A DNA stretch of 25,313 nt, taken from CALAEC01 sp050692915 (GTDB lineage: Bacteria; Actinomycetota; UBA4738; CALAEC01). A program made the translations under genes and the position numbers. Below are positions 1-7,504 of this stretch, piece by piece; positions within the stretch are counted from its first letter, which is position 1, and each line of letters opens with the position of its first letter. The notes under the pieces were generated by a model. The model had not been told where the DNA came from and did no database searches. It saw only the letters and a program-made list of their open reading frames with translations. The stretch is from positions 1-25,313 of the forward strand of contig JBOGVU010000035.1 of assembly GCA_050692915.1 (NCBI GenBank), written 5' to 3'.

Positions 1-3000
1 GCGCCGGAGCGCGTGGAAGTACTGGGCCGGCGTGCTCGGCACCACCACGTGCATGTTGTCCTCGGCCGCCAGCTGGAGGAACCGCTCCAGCCGCGCGCTG
101 GAGTGGTCCGGCCCCTGGCCCTCGAACCCGTGGGGGAGCAGCAGCACCAGCCCGTTCGGCTGGCCCCACTTGTCCTCGCCGGCGGCGACCATCAGGTCCA
201 CAACCACCTGGGCCTCGTTGAAGAAGTCCCCGAACTGCGCCTCCCACAGCACCAGCGCGTCCGGCGCCGCCACCGAGTAACCGTACTCGAACCCCATCAC
301 CGCGAACTCGCTGAGCAGGCTGTCGTAGATGAAGAACCGGCCGCCGTTCTCCTCGGCCGCCGTCAGCGGGGTGTACTCCTCCCCGGTCTCCTGGTCCACC
401 AGCACCGAGTGGCGCTGGCTGAACGTCCCCCGCCGCGAGTCCTGGCCGGAGAGCCGCACCGTCCGTCCCTCCCGCACCGCCGTCCCCAACGCCAGGGCCT
501 CGGCCGTCGACCAGTCCACGGCGTCCTCCTCGAGCGCCCGGCGCCTGATCTCCAGCCACTTCTCCAGCTTCGGGTGGAGGATGAATCCGTCCGGCACCTT
601 GGTGATCGTGTCCAGGATCCCCTGGAGGGTCTCCCGGTCCACCGCCGTGGCCACCGGCTTCGGCCGGGCGGGCTCCTCGCGCTCGACCTTCGGAGGCCGC
701 TCCTTCTCCTCCCTGGGGATCTCGTCGAAGGTCCGGTCCAGGCGCCGCTTGAACTCGGCCAGGACCTCCTCGGCCTCCTCGACGGTGAGGTCGCCCCGAT
801 TCACCTGGTGCTCCACGTACCGCTTCCGGATCGTGCGAAGGTCCTTGATCTTCCGGTACATCAGCGGCTGGGTGAACGAGGGGTCGTCGCCCTCGTTGTG
901 GCCCCACTTCCGGTAGCACCACATGTCGAGGACCACGTCCTTCTTGAACCGCTGGCGGAACTCGAAGGCCAGGCGGGCCGCCCGGACGCACGCCTCGGGG
1001 TCGTCGCCGTTCACGTGCCAGATGGGGGCCTGGACCATCTTGGCCACGTCGGACGCGTAGGTCGACGACCGACCGTAGTCCGAGCCCGTGGTGAACCCGA
1101 GCTGGTTGTTCACGATGACGTGGATGGTCCCGCCGGTGCCGAACCCGTGGAGGGCCGACAGCGCGAAGGTCTCGGCCACCACCCCCTGGCCGGCGAAGGC
1201 CGCGTCGCCGTGGATCAGGATGGGGAGGACCGGGTTCTCGGCCTCGCCCCCGTCGAGTTGGTCCTGCTTGGCCCGGACCATCCCCTCGACCACCGGGTCC
1301 ACCGCCTCGAGGTGGCTCGGGTTCGAGGCCACGGTGACCTTCAGGTCCTTCCCGCTGGGCGCAGTGAACTTCCCTTCCGCGCCGATGTGGTACTTCACGT
1401 CGCCGGAGCCCTGGGGGAGGTCGAGGGGCAGGGCCCCCTCGAACTCGCGGAAGATGTCGGCGTACGACTTGCCCACGATCGAGGTCAGCACGTCGAGGCG
1501 GCCTCGGTGGGCCATCCCGATCACCGACTCGACCAGGCCGGCGTCGGCGGCCCCGGACAGGATCGCGTCGAGCATGGGGACCATCGACTCCGCGCCCTCC
1601 AGCGAGTACCTGCGCTGGCCCATGTACCTGGTGTGGAGGAATTGCTCCAGGGCCTCGACCTCGCCGAGCTTCTGGAGGATCCGCTGCTGCTCCTCCGTGG
1701 TCGGCGCCTCGGTCGGTCCCTCCACACGCTCCTGGATCCACCGCTTCTGCTCGGGGTCCTGGGCGTGCATGTACTCGACGGACGAGGTGCGGCAGTACGC
1801 GTCCCGGAGCCGGGCCAGGATGTCCCGGAGCCTCATCTCCCCCTCCCCGCCGAACCCGCCGGTGGCGAAGGTTCGATCGAGATCCCAGATCGTGAACCCG
1901 TACGTGGCCGGGTCGAGCTCGGGGTGGATGTCCGGCTCGAGCTGCTCCAGCGGGTCCAGGTCGGCGATCAGGTGACCCCGGACCCGGTACATCTGGATCA
2001 GGTGGCGGAGCCGCATGTGCCGGTCGGCCACCTCGAGGGCGGTCGGGTGCGCGGGGCGCTGGTCCGTCCGGAACTCCACCGCGACGTACGGCACGCTCAT
2101 CGAGGCGAACACGTCCTCGTAGAAGCCGTCCTCGCCGAGGAGGTACGCCTCCACCCGGCCCAGGAACTCGCCGGACTCCGCGCCCTGGATGACCCGATGG
2201 TCGTAGGTGGAGGTGAGCGTCAGCGTCTTGCCCACGCCGATCTCGGCCAGGGTGTCCTCGTCCGCCCCCGCCCACTCCGCGGGGTGGGCGATGGCGCCCA
2301 CGCCGATGATGGCGGCCTGCCCGGCCAACAGCCGCGGCACCGACTGGACCGTCCCCACCACGCCCGGGTTGGTGATGGTCACTGTGGTGCCGGCGAAGTC
2401 GTCGGGGGAGATGGTGTTCGAGGTGACCTTGCCGATCAGCTCCTCGTACGCCCGGTGGAACGCGGCGAAGTCGAGGGCCTCGGCCTCCTTGATGTTCGGT
2501 ACCAGCAGCGTCCGGGTGCCGTCCTCGCGCTTCACGTCGACGGCCAGGCCGAGGTTGACGTGCTCGTGGGCGACCCGGGCCGGCTTGCCGTCCGAGGTCT
2601 CCGCGTACGACACGTTCATCCCGGGGTGGTCCTTCAGCGCGCGCGTCACCGCGAACGCGATCAGGTGGGTGAACGAGATCTTCCCCCCGCCGGCGCGCTT
2701 CAGGTGGTTGTTGAGGATCTCCCGGTTGACCTCGAGGAGCTTCGCCGAGACCTGGCGGAACGAGGTGGCCGTGGGGACCTGGAGGGACTCGGCCATCCGC
2801 TCGGCGATGACCTTGGCCACGCCGGAGAGCGGCTCGGCGCCTCGGGGCGCCGCCGGAGCGGCCTGGGGCCTCGGCTCACGGGGCCGCTGGGGCTCGGGCC
2901 GGGCCGGCTCCGGGCCCGGGGGTGGGGCCAGGGGCTCCTCCCGCGGCTCTTCCGGGGCGGGGCCCCGGCCGTCGCCGGATCGCGGGCTGTAGTCGGCGAA

Positions 3001-3099
3001 GAACTCCTGCCACAGCTCGCTGACCGAGTCCGGATCGGTGACGTACTGCCGGTACAGCTCCTCGACCAGCCAGGTGTTCGGTCCGAAGTTCTCCCTCAT
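1..3099 (-). CDS. kgd: Multifunctional 2-oxoglutarate decarboxylase/dehydrogenase E1 (Kgd/SucA type), partial
   Basis: TCA-cycle enzyme for thiamine-diphosphate-dependent decarboxylation of 2-oxoglutarate. The reading frame runs open from ATG at 3099 to the left edge: 1033 residues are visible and the C-terminus is missing (actinobacterial Kgd is about 1200-1250 aa). Order seen: N-terminal segment beginning MRENFGPNTWLVEELY (residues 1-37, typical of the family); a Pro/Glu/Arg-rich linker (about 38-92); an E2-like acyltransferase domain with DHRVIQGAE around His301; then the E1 domain with the ThDP motif HGDAAF (Asp632) through VIVNNQLGF (Asn664-Asn665). No lipoyl domain precedes the E2 core, as in mycobacterial Kgd, so a separate lipoylated E2 is expected elsewhere. 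ATG 3099 is chosen because homologues begin at this motif; GGAAG lies upstream. A TAGACT -10-like box lies at 3112-3117 on the minus strand. Confidence 0.96.
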   Translation of the reverse strand, partial: MRENFGPNTWLVEELYRQYVTDPDSVSELWQEFFADYSPRSGDGRGPAPEEPREEPLAPPPGPEPARPEPQRPREPRPQAAPAAPRGAEPLSGVAKVIAERMAESLQVPTATSFRQVSAKLLEVNREILNNHLKRAGGGKISFTHLIAFAVTRALKDHPGMNVSYAETSDGKPARVAHEHVNLGLAVDVKREDGTRTLLVPNIKEAEALDFAAFHRAYEELIGKVTSNTISPDDFAGTTVTITNPGVVGTVQSVPRLLAGQAAIIGVGAIAHPAEWAGADEDTLAEIGVGKTLTLTSTYDHRVIQGAESGEFLGRVEAYLLGEDGFYEDVFASMSVPYVAVEFRTDQRPAHPTALEVADRHMRLRHLIQMYRVRGHLIADLDPLEQLEPDIHPELDPATYGFTIWDLDRTFATGGFGGEGEMRLRDILARLRDAYCRTSSVEYMHAQDPEQKRWIQERVEGPTEAPTTEEQQRILQKLGEVEALEQFLHTRYMGQRRYSLEGAESMVPMLDAILSGAADAGLVESVIGMAHRGRLDVLTSIVGKSYADIFREFEGALPLDLPQGSGDVKYHIGAEGKFTAPSGKDLKVTVASNPSHLEAVDPVVEGMVRAKQDQLDGGEAENPVLPILIHGDAAFAGQGVVAETFALSALHGFGTGGTIHVIVNNQLGFTTGSDYGRSSTYASDVAKMVQAPIWHVNGDDPEACVRAARLAFEFRQRFKKDVVLDMWCYRKWGHNEGDDPSFTQPLMYRKIKDLRTIRKRYVEHQVNRGDLTVEEAEEVLAEFKRRLDRTFDEIPREEKERPPKVEREEPARPKPVATAVDRETLQGILDTITKVPDGFILHPKLEKWLEIRRRALEEDAVDWSTAEALALGTAVREGRTVRLSGQDSRRGTFSQRHSVLVDQETGEEYTPLTAAEENGGRFFIYDSLLSEFAVMGFEYGYSVAAPDALVLWEAQFGDFFNEAQVVVDLMVAAGEDKWGQPNGLVLLLPHGFEGQGPDHSSARLERFLQLAAEDNMHVVVPSTPAQYFHALRR

Positions 3100-3186
3100 C
3101 GCTCTGCTTCCAGTCTACGCCGACCCATCCATACCCCTTTTGACCTGGGACGATGTCACCCTCCGGGTACGCTCAGTTCCTCACTC

Positions 3187-3217
3187 CCCGTGTCGGCCAA
3201 ATGCCTTCCCGTGTCGG
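3187..3217. repeat. 10-bp direct repeat CCCGTGTCGG, two copies 21 bp apart
   Basis: CCCGTGTCGG occurs exactly at 3187-3196 and 3208-3217, 21 bp start to start, or two helical turns. It sits in the divergent gap between kgd (minus) and the CAP-domain gene (plus). The spacing would put both copies on one face of the DNA, so a tandem operator is possible; this is inference. Confidence 0.4.
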
Positions 3218-3282
3218 TCGGCCGGACTCAGTCGATCTCCCCCCTTGAATGACATCGCACTCTGGCAAGAGATTCGAGGCCG

Positions 3283-3747
3283 GTGCGACGCTTCCCCGGC
3301 CCAGCGACCGCCCGCTCCCCTCGGGGTTTCTGGCGTGCCCTCGTCGCACTGGTCCTTGCGGTTCTCGTCGGATTCCCGTCCTCCGCCGGAGCGACCACGA
3401 CCGCCGAGAAGGCGGTACACGCGATGATCAACGAGGCTCGCGCGCAAGCCGGCGTCCGGCTCCTCTCGCTCTCGGAGCGGCTGTCGCGAATCGCCCACCG
3501 CCACAGCAAGGAGATGGCCAGCCGCGGCACGCTGTTCCACTCCTGCCTCACCTGCGCGATCGGCGGCGACTGGCGGAAGCTCGGGGAGAACGTGGGCTAC
3601 GGCCCGAGTCGGGACTCGGTGCAGGACCAGCTCATGGTCAGCGCCCCGCATCGCGACAACATCCTCCATCCGAAGTTCCGTCGGGTCGGCGTCGGCGTCG
3701 TTCGGCAGGGCGGGCTTGTCTGGGTGACCCAGATCTTCTTCGCCTAA
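3283..3747 (+). CDS. Secreted CAP-domain (SCP/YkwD-like) protein
   Basis: 154 aa from a GTG start. Residues 1-37 form a Sec signal peptide: basic start MRRFPGPATARSPRGFWR, a hydrophobic core (ALVALVLAVLVGF) and a small-residue cleavage region SSAGA. The rest is a compact CAP domain: an N-terminal helix INEARAQAG, the core His in HRHSKEM, the GEN motif (LGENVGYG), PHRDNIL, and the closing strands VGVGVVRQGGLVWVTQIFFA. These carry the His/Glu/His set of the bacterial YkwD-like branch. Two cysteines (HSCLTC) lie close together and could form a disulphide outside the cell. The biological role of such small bacterial CAP proteins is generally unknown. It ends 38 nt before the next gene and may be co-transcribed with it. 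Confidence 0.85.
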   Translation: MRRFPGPATARSPRGFWRALVALVLAVLVGFPSSAGATTTAEKAVHAMINEARAQAGVRLLSLSERLSRIAHRHSKEMASRGTLFHSCLTCAIGGDWRKLGENVGYGPSRDSVQDQLMVSAPHRDNILHPKFRRVGVGVVRQGGLVWVTQIFFA

Positions 3748-3785
3748 AGCGGTTGTCGTTGCCACCACCGGGGAATCAACGAGCC

Positions 3786-4265
3786 GTGAACCGGCAGCTC
3801 CTCGGGATCTACCTGAACGACCACCTAGCGGGGGCCATAGGCGGCATCGAGCTGGCCAGGCGGGCCCTCCGGAACAACCGCGGCACCCCGCTGGCCGCCG
3901 ACCTCGAGCGGCTGGTCCGGGATATCGAGGAGGACCGGGTCGCGCTCGAGGGGCTCATGGAGCGGCTGGGCATCCCTCGGAGCCCGGTGAAGGCCCCGGT
4001 GGCGTGGGCCCTGGAGAAGGTGGGGCGGCTGAAGCTGAACGGCCGGCTCTTCGAGTACTCGCCGCTCAGCCGGGTCATCGAGCTGGAGCTGCTGTCCTCC
4101 GGCGTGGAGACGAAGCGGGCCCTGTGGACGGCCCTGAAGCGGCTGGCGGACGAGGGGATCGACCTGGGACTTGATCTCGGGGATCTGATCGCCCGGGCCC
4201 GTCGTCAGCGACGGGTGATCGACCGCCGCCGCCTGGAGGCCGCGGCCGCGGCGTTCGACGCCTAG
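3786..4265 (+). CDS. Conserved helical protein of unknown function, possibly ferritin-like
   Basis: 159 aa from GTG 3786 (MNRQLLGIYLNDHLAGAIGG). The frame is open further upstream, but that part overlaps the CAP gene and looks non-coding, and this start matches the compact domain. Composition is strongly alpha-helical. The segments are LNDHLAGAIGGIELARRAL, ADLERLVRDIEEDRVALEGLMERLG, a basic middle with KAPVAWALEKVGRLKLNGRL, then SRVIELELLSSGVETKRALWTALKRLA. His/Glu spacing in the first helices resembles ferritin-like four-helix bundles, but I cannot confirm metal ligands. I recall similar proteins in other actinobacteria with no assigned function. No signal peptide or membrane span. Confidence 0.72.
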   Translation: MNRQLLGIYLNDHLAGAIGGIELARRALRNNRGTPLAADLERLVRDIEEDRVALEGLMERLGIPRSPVKAPVAWALEKVGRLKLNGRLFEYSPLSRVIELELLSSGVETKRALWTALKRLADEGIDLGLDLGDLIARARRQRRVIDRRRLEAAAAAFDA

Positions 4266-4334
4266 GCCGGGGGCACACCCCGGCCGGAGGACCCCTGTGA
4301 TCTCGATCAGCACCTTCTCTTTCCCTTCTGACCA

Positions 4335-4374
4335 GTGGTATGGATCCTTTCCACGTGGCAGGTTTCCTTACCAC
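4335..4374. repeat. Two abutting imperfect 20-bp dyad repeats (GTGG...CCAC)
   Basis: Unit 1 (4335-4354) is GTGGTATGGATCCTTTCCAC and unit 2 (4355-4374) is GTGGCAGGTTTCCTTACCAC. They match at 15 of 20 positions and follow each other with no gap. Each is itself a dyad with GTGG/CCAC ends: 8 of 10 pairs are complementary in unit 1 and 6 of 10 in unit 2. They lie about 90 bp upstream of the cupredoxin-like lipoprotein, where an operator could be. No protein-binding family is assigned. Confidence 0.5.
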
Positions 4375-4463
4375 AGGGCCCCGCGGGCGCACGCTGCCCT
4401 TCTGCGGAGTGAAGCGGTGGGATACTCCGAAGCCCATGGCGCCGCCCCGGCCCGGCGGCCCTG

Positions 4464-4853
4464 ATGGTCTTCGTGCTCGCCTCCTGCGCGGGCCCCGGTG
4501 GCGACGGTGAGCCGGAGCGCGCCGGCCCCCCGTGCGAGCCATCGAGGACGCTCGAGCTCCGGGTCGAGGCTCTCTCTTTCGGATCGAGGTGCCTGGCGGT
4601 GCCGGCAGACCGAGCGGTCACCGGGACGCTCGAGAGCCTCGACCTGGAACCCCACAACTTCGCGCTCTACCTGGAGGAGCCGGGCCCGAATCAGCAGGAG
4701 CTTTCCCCGCCGAACCTCCTCGTCCGGAGCGAGACCACCTTCCCGGGGGAGGAGGCCGCCATCGAGATACCTCGGCTCCGGGAGGACGCCTACTTCTTCC
4801 GCTGCGATTTCCACCCCGCTCAGATGACCGGGACCCTCCACGCCGTGCGATGA
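4464..4853 (+). CDS. Small cupredoxin-like (type 1 copper) lipoprotein, start uncertain
   Basis: 129 aa from ATG 4464. The N-terminus MVFVLASC contains a lipobox (Cys8), but the hydrophobic part is too short for a normal lipoprotein signal. In-frame codons upstream (back to a stop at 4410) encode a plausible n-region with two Arg and ...GPAAL, but offer no ATG, GTG or TTG. A rare start codon or a small frameshift in the first 30 nt is therefore possible. The mature part is a cupredoxin-like beta domain with an N-terminal His in PHNFALYL (His64) and the C-terminal ligand loop CDFHPAQM (Cys114, His117, Met121), the His/Cys/His/Met set of blue copper proteins. Probable surface-anchored electron carrier or copper binder. 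It ends 19 nt before hemE. Confidence 0.72.
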   Translation: MVFVLASCAGPGGDGEPERAGPPCEPSRTLELRVEALSFGSRCLAVPADRAVTGTLESLDLEPHNFALYLEEPGPNQQELSPPNLLVRSETTFPGEEAAIEIPRLREDAYFFRCDFHPAQMTGTLHAVR

Positions 4854-4859
4854 GCGGCA

Positions 4860-4865
4860 TACACT
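4860..4865 (+). promoter_or_regulatory. -10 box TACACT for a leaderless hemE transcript
   Basis: TACACT (TANNNT) ends exactly 7 nt before the hemE ATG at 4873, the spacing expected when transcription starts on the start codon. No Shine-Dalgarno sequence precedes hemE. No clear -35 box is visible. Confidence 0.5.
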
Positions 4866-4872
4866 GCGCCCG

Positions 4873-5916
4873 ATGGGCACCACGACCCGCGTCCGGGAGC
4901 GGTTCCTGCTGGCCTGCCGCCGCGAGCCCGTCGACGCCACGCCGGTGTGGTTCATGCGGCAGGCCGGGAGGTATCTGCCCGAGTACCGGAAGCTCCGGGG
5001 CGACACCGACGTCCTCACCCTGACCCGGGATCCCCAGGCCGCCGCCGAGGTGGCCCTCCAGCCGGTCCGACGGATGGACGTCGACGCCGCCATCCTGTTC
5101 TCCGACATCATGGTCCCCCTCGCCGCGGTGGGGGTGGACGTGCGGATCGTTGCGAACCAGGGCCCCACGCTCGCCGAGCCGTTCCGCTCCGATGCCGATG
5201 TGGCCCGCCTCCGGCCCCTGGAACCGCCCGAGGACGTCCCGTACACCCTCGAGACCATCCGGATCCTCCTGGGCGAGCTCTACGTGCCGCTGATCGGGTT
5301 CGCCGGGGCGCCGTTCACGCTGGCCTCCTACCTGATCGAGGGAAAGCCGAGCCGCGACCACGCCAGGACGAAGGTGCTCATGCACCGCGAGCCGGAGACC
5401 TGGCGGGCCCTTATGGTGGCCCTCACCGACCACGTGGTCCTGCCGTACCTCCGGGCCCAGGCCGATGCGGGCGTCCACGCGATCCAGCTGTTCGACTCGT
5501 GGGCCGGGGCGCTCGACCCCGACGACTACCGTGAGCACGTCCTGCCCTGGTCCCGCCGGATCCTCGAGGGGCTGGCCGGCGCGGGGGTGCCGCTGATCCA
5601 CTTCGGCACCGGCACCGGGGAGCTCCTGGCGATGATGCGGGAGGCCGGGGCCGACGTGGTCGGCGTGGACTGGCGCTCCCCACTCGATGCGGCGTGGGAC
5701 CGGATCGGGCCCGCCGCCGGGATCCAGGGGAACCTCGACCCTGCCGCGCTTCTGGGGCCGTGGGAGGTTGTGGAGCGGAAGGCCGAGGCCGTGCTGGCCC
5801 GGGCCGGCGGGCGCCCCGGGCACGTGTTCAACCTCGGCCACGGGGTGTTCCCCGAGACCCCCCCGGAGCACCTGGCCCGGCTGGTCGACCTGGTGCACGA
5901 GCGGACCGCCCGATGA
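4873..5916 (+). CDS. hemE: Uroporphyrinogen decarboxylase
   Basis: 347 aa, full length. Decarboxylates the four acetate side chains of uroporphyrinogen III to coproporphyrinogen III in the cytoplasm. The N-terminal signature VWFMRQAGRYLPEYR (Arg29 and Arg33) is intact. It is followed by FSDIMVPLAAVGVDV with the catalytic Asp, GAPFTLASYLIEG with the active-site Tyr, HFGTGTGELL, GVDWRSPLDAAW, IQGNLDPAALLG and the C-terminal FNLGHGVFPETPPEH with the conserved His. It overlaps cpfC by ATGA (5913-5916), so translation is probably coupled. It is the first gene of the haem run and appears leaderless. Confidence 0.97.
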   Translation: MGTTTRVRERFLLACRREPVDATPVWFMRQAGRYLPEYRKLRGDTDVLTLTRDPQAAAEVALQPVRRMDVDAAILFSDIMVPLAAVGVDVRIVANQGPTLAEPFRSDADVARLRPLEPPEDVPYTLETIRILLGELYVPLIGFAGAPFTLASYLIEGKPSRDHARTKVLMHREPETWRALMVALTDHVVLPYLRAQADAGVHAIQLFDSWAGALDPDDYREHVLPWSRRILEGLAGAGVPLIHFGTGTGELLAMMREAGADVVGVDWRSPLDAAWDRIGPAAGIQGNLDPAALLGPWEVVERKAEAVLARAGGRPGHVFNLGHGVFPETPPEHLARLVDLVHERTAR

Positions 5917-6845
5917 CCGAGCCCACCGGCCTCCTGGTGATGGCGTACGGGACCGCCGCAGGTCCCGAGGACGTGGAGCGGTACTACACCGACATCCGCG
6001 GGGGCCGGGCTCCGACACCCGAGGCGCTGGAGGAGCTGAAGCAGCGGTACGCCGCCATCGGCAACACGTTCCCACTCGACCGGATCACCCGGGAGCAGGC
6101 CGCCGGCCTGGAGGCCGAGCTGAACGCCCGGGGCGGCAGGACGTGGAAGGCGTTCGTCGCGTACAAGCACTCGCCGCCGTTCGTCACCGAGTCCGTGGTC
6201 CGGATGCAGGCCGAGGGGATCACGGAGGCGTATGGGATCGTCTTGGCCCCCCACTACGCGAGGATGTCGATCGGCGGGTACGTGGACCGGGTCCGGGCGG
6301 GGAACCCTCGGGCCCTGAAGATCCACGTGATCCAGTCGTGGAACGTGCACCCCTCGTTCGTGTCGGTGCTCTCGGATCGGGCGGCGGCGGCCCGGGCGTC
6401 GTTGACCGAGGAGGAGCGGGCGAACGACCTGGTGATCTTCTCCGCGCACAGCCTCCCTGCCCGGATCGTGGAGGAGGGCGACCCGTACCCCGACCAGCTC
6501 AGAGAGACCGCCGAGGCCGTGGCCGAGCGCCTGGGCCTGGAGCGGTGGGCAACCGCGTGGCAGTCGGCCGGACGGACCCCGGAGCCGTGGCTGGGCCCGC
6601 CGCTGGAGGAGGTGGTGGCCAAGGCCGCCGCCGACGGGCACACCGCCGTGGTGTCCAGCCCGTGCGGCTTCACCGCAGACCACCTCGAGGTGCTGTACGA
6701 CGTTGACATCGAAGCGAGGGCCGCGGCCGAAGAGGCCGGCATCCGGCTGGTCAGGTCCGCGTCGATGAACGCCGACCCGGCGTTCCTCCGGGCGGTGGCC
6801 GACGTCGTGACCGACCATCTGGGCCATCAGGAGGATGACTCGTGA
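5913..6845 (+). CDS. cpfC: Coproporphyrin III ferrochelatase (CpfC/HemH)
   Basis: 310 aa from the ATG that overlaps the hemE stop. It inserts ferrous iron; because chdC follows directly, the substrate is most likely coproporphyrin III rather than protoporphyrin. Seen: N-terminal LLVMAYGTAAGPEDVERYY then TDIRGGRAPTPEALEEL; APHYARMS; the metal-binding His179 in FSAHSLPARI; and the acidic partner in PCGFTADHLEVLYDVD (Glu259). Only one cysteine (Cys251) is present, so the C-terminal [2Fe-2S] cluster known in mycobacterial enzymes is absent here. The stop overlaps the chdC start by GTGA. Confidence 0.95.
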   Translation: MTEPTGLLVMAYGTAAGPEDVERYYTDIRGGRAPTPEALEELKQRYAAIGNTFPLDRITREQAAGLEAELNARGGRTWKAFVAYKHSPPFVTESVVRMQAEGITEAYGIVLAPHYARMSIGGYVDRVRAGNPRALKIHVIQSWNVHPSFVSVLSDRAAAARASLTEEERANDLVIFSAHSLPARIVEEGDPYPDQLRETAEAVAERLGLERWATAWQSAGRTPEPWLGPPLEEVVAKAAADGHTAVVSSPCGFTADHLEVLYDVDIEARAAAEEAGIRLVRSASMNADPAFLRAVADVVTDHLGHQEDDS

Positions 6846-7504
6846 CCGACGACGTGGTGTACGCGTTCTACCCGGTGTTCCGCCGGGCCCGCGAGGTGTT
6901 CGTGTCGGTGGAGGAGGCCGTGCACGAGTGGGAGATGGCCTTCAAGCAGGTGGCAGGGTCGGTGTCGGTGCGAGGGTTCTACAGCGCGGCCGGGTTCCGG
7001 CCGGACGCCGACTTCCTGATGTGGCTCGTGTCGAGCTCCCCGGACGACCTCCAGTCGCTGTCGGCCTCGCTTCGCCGCACCGCGCTGGGCCGCTCGCTGG
7101 AGCTCACCCACGCGTTCCTCGGGGCGGTCCGCCCGCCCGAGTTCAACCCCCAGCACCAGCCGGCGTTCCTCCGCGGCGAGGACCCCCGCCGATACCTGTG
7201 CGTGTACCCGTTCGTGCGAACCCCGGAGTGGTACCTCCTGCCGGCCGAGGACCGGGCCCGGCTCCTCCGCGAGCACGGGGAGATGGGCCGGGAGTTCCCG
7301 GACGTGCTGCCCAACACTACCAGCGCGTTCGGCCTGACCGACTGGGAGTGGATCCTGGCGTTCGAGGCCGACGAGCTCCACCGGATCGTGGACTGCATCC
7401 GCCGCCTCCGCGACTCCGAGTCCCGGCGATATGTGAAGGAGGAGGTCCCGTTCGTGATCGGGATCCGCAAGTCCCTGGCCGAGGCCGTGGCCGACCTGGT
7501 GTGA
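6842..7504 (+). CDS. chdC: Coproheme decarboxylase (ChdC/HemQ)
   Basis: 220 aa, GTG start overlapping the cpfC stop. Chlorite-dismutase-fold enzyme that uses peroxide to decarboxylate two propionates of coproheme, giving haem b, the last step of the coproporphyrin-dependent pathway. Seen: VVYAFYPVFRR at the start, the catalytic Tyr122 in LCVYPFVRTPEWYLLP, and His145 in REHGEMGREFPDV, 23 residues after the Tyr as in actinobacterial ChdC. The C-terminal EVPFVIGIRKSLAEAVADL is also typical. No signal peptide; cytoplasmic. The stop overlaps the next gene by GTGA. Confidence 0.95.
   Translation: MTDDVVYAFYPVFRRAREVFVSVEEAVHEWEMAFKQVAGSVSVRGFYSAAGFRPDADFLMWLVSSSPDDLQSLSASLRRTALGRSLELTHAFLGAVRPPEFNPQHQPAFLRGEDPRRYLCVYPFVRTPEWYLLPAEDRARLLREHGEMGREFPDVLPNTTSAFGLTDWEWILAFEADELHRIVDCIRRLRDSESRRYVKEEVPFVIGIRKSLAEAVADLV

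Noticed and set aside
13..3252. Long plus-strand open frame of over 1000 codons
   Set aside because: It is the antisense shadow of kgd: the composition is repetitive Arg/Pro/Leu/Val and no domain is recognisable, while the minus strand encodes clear 2-oxoglutarate decarboxylase motifs.
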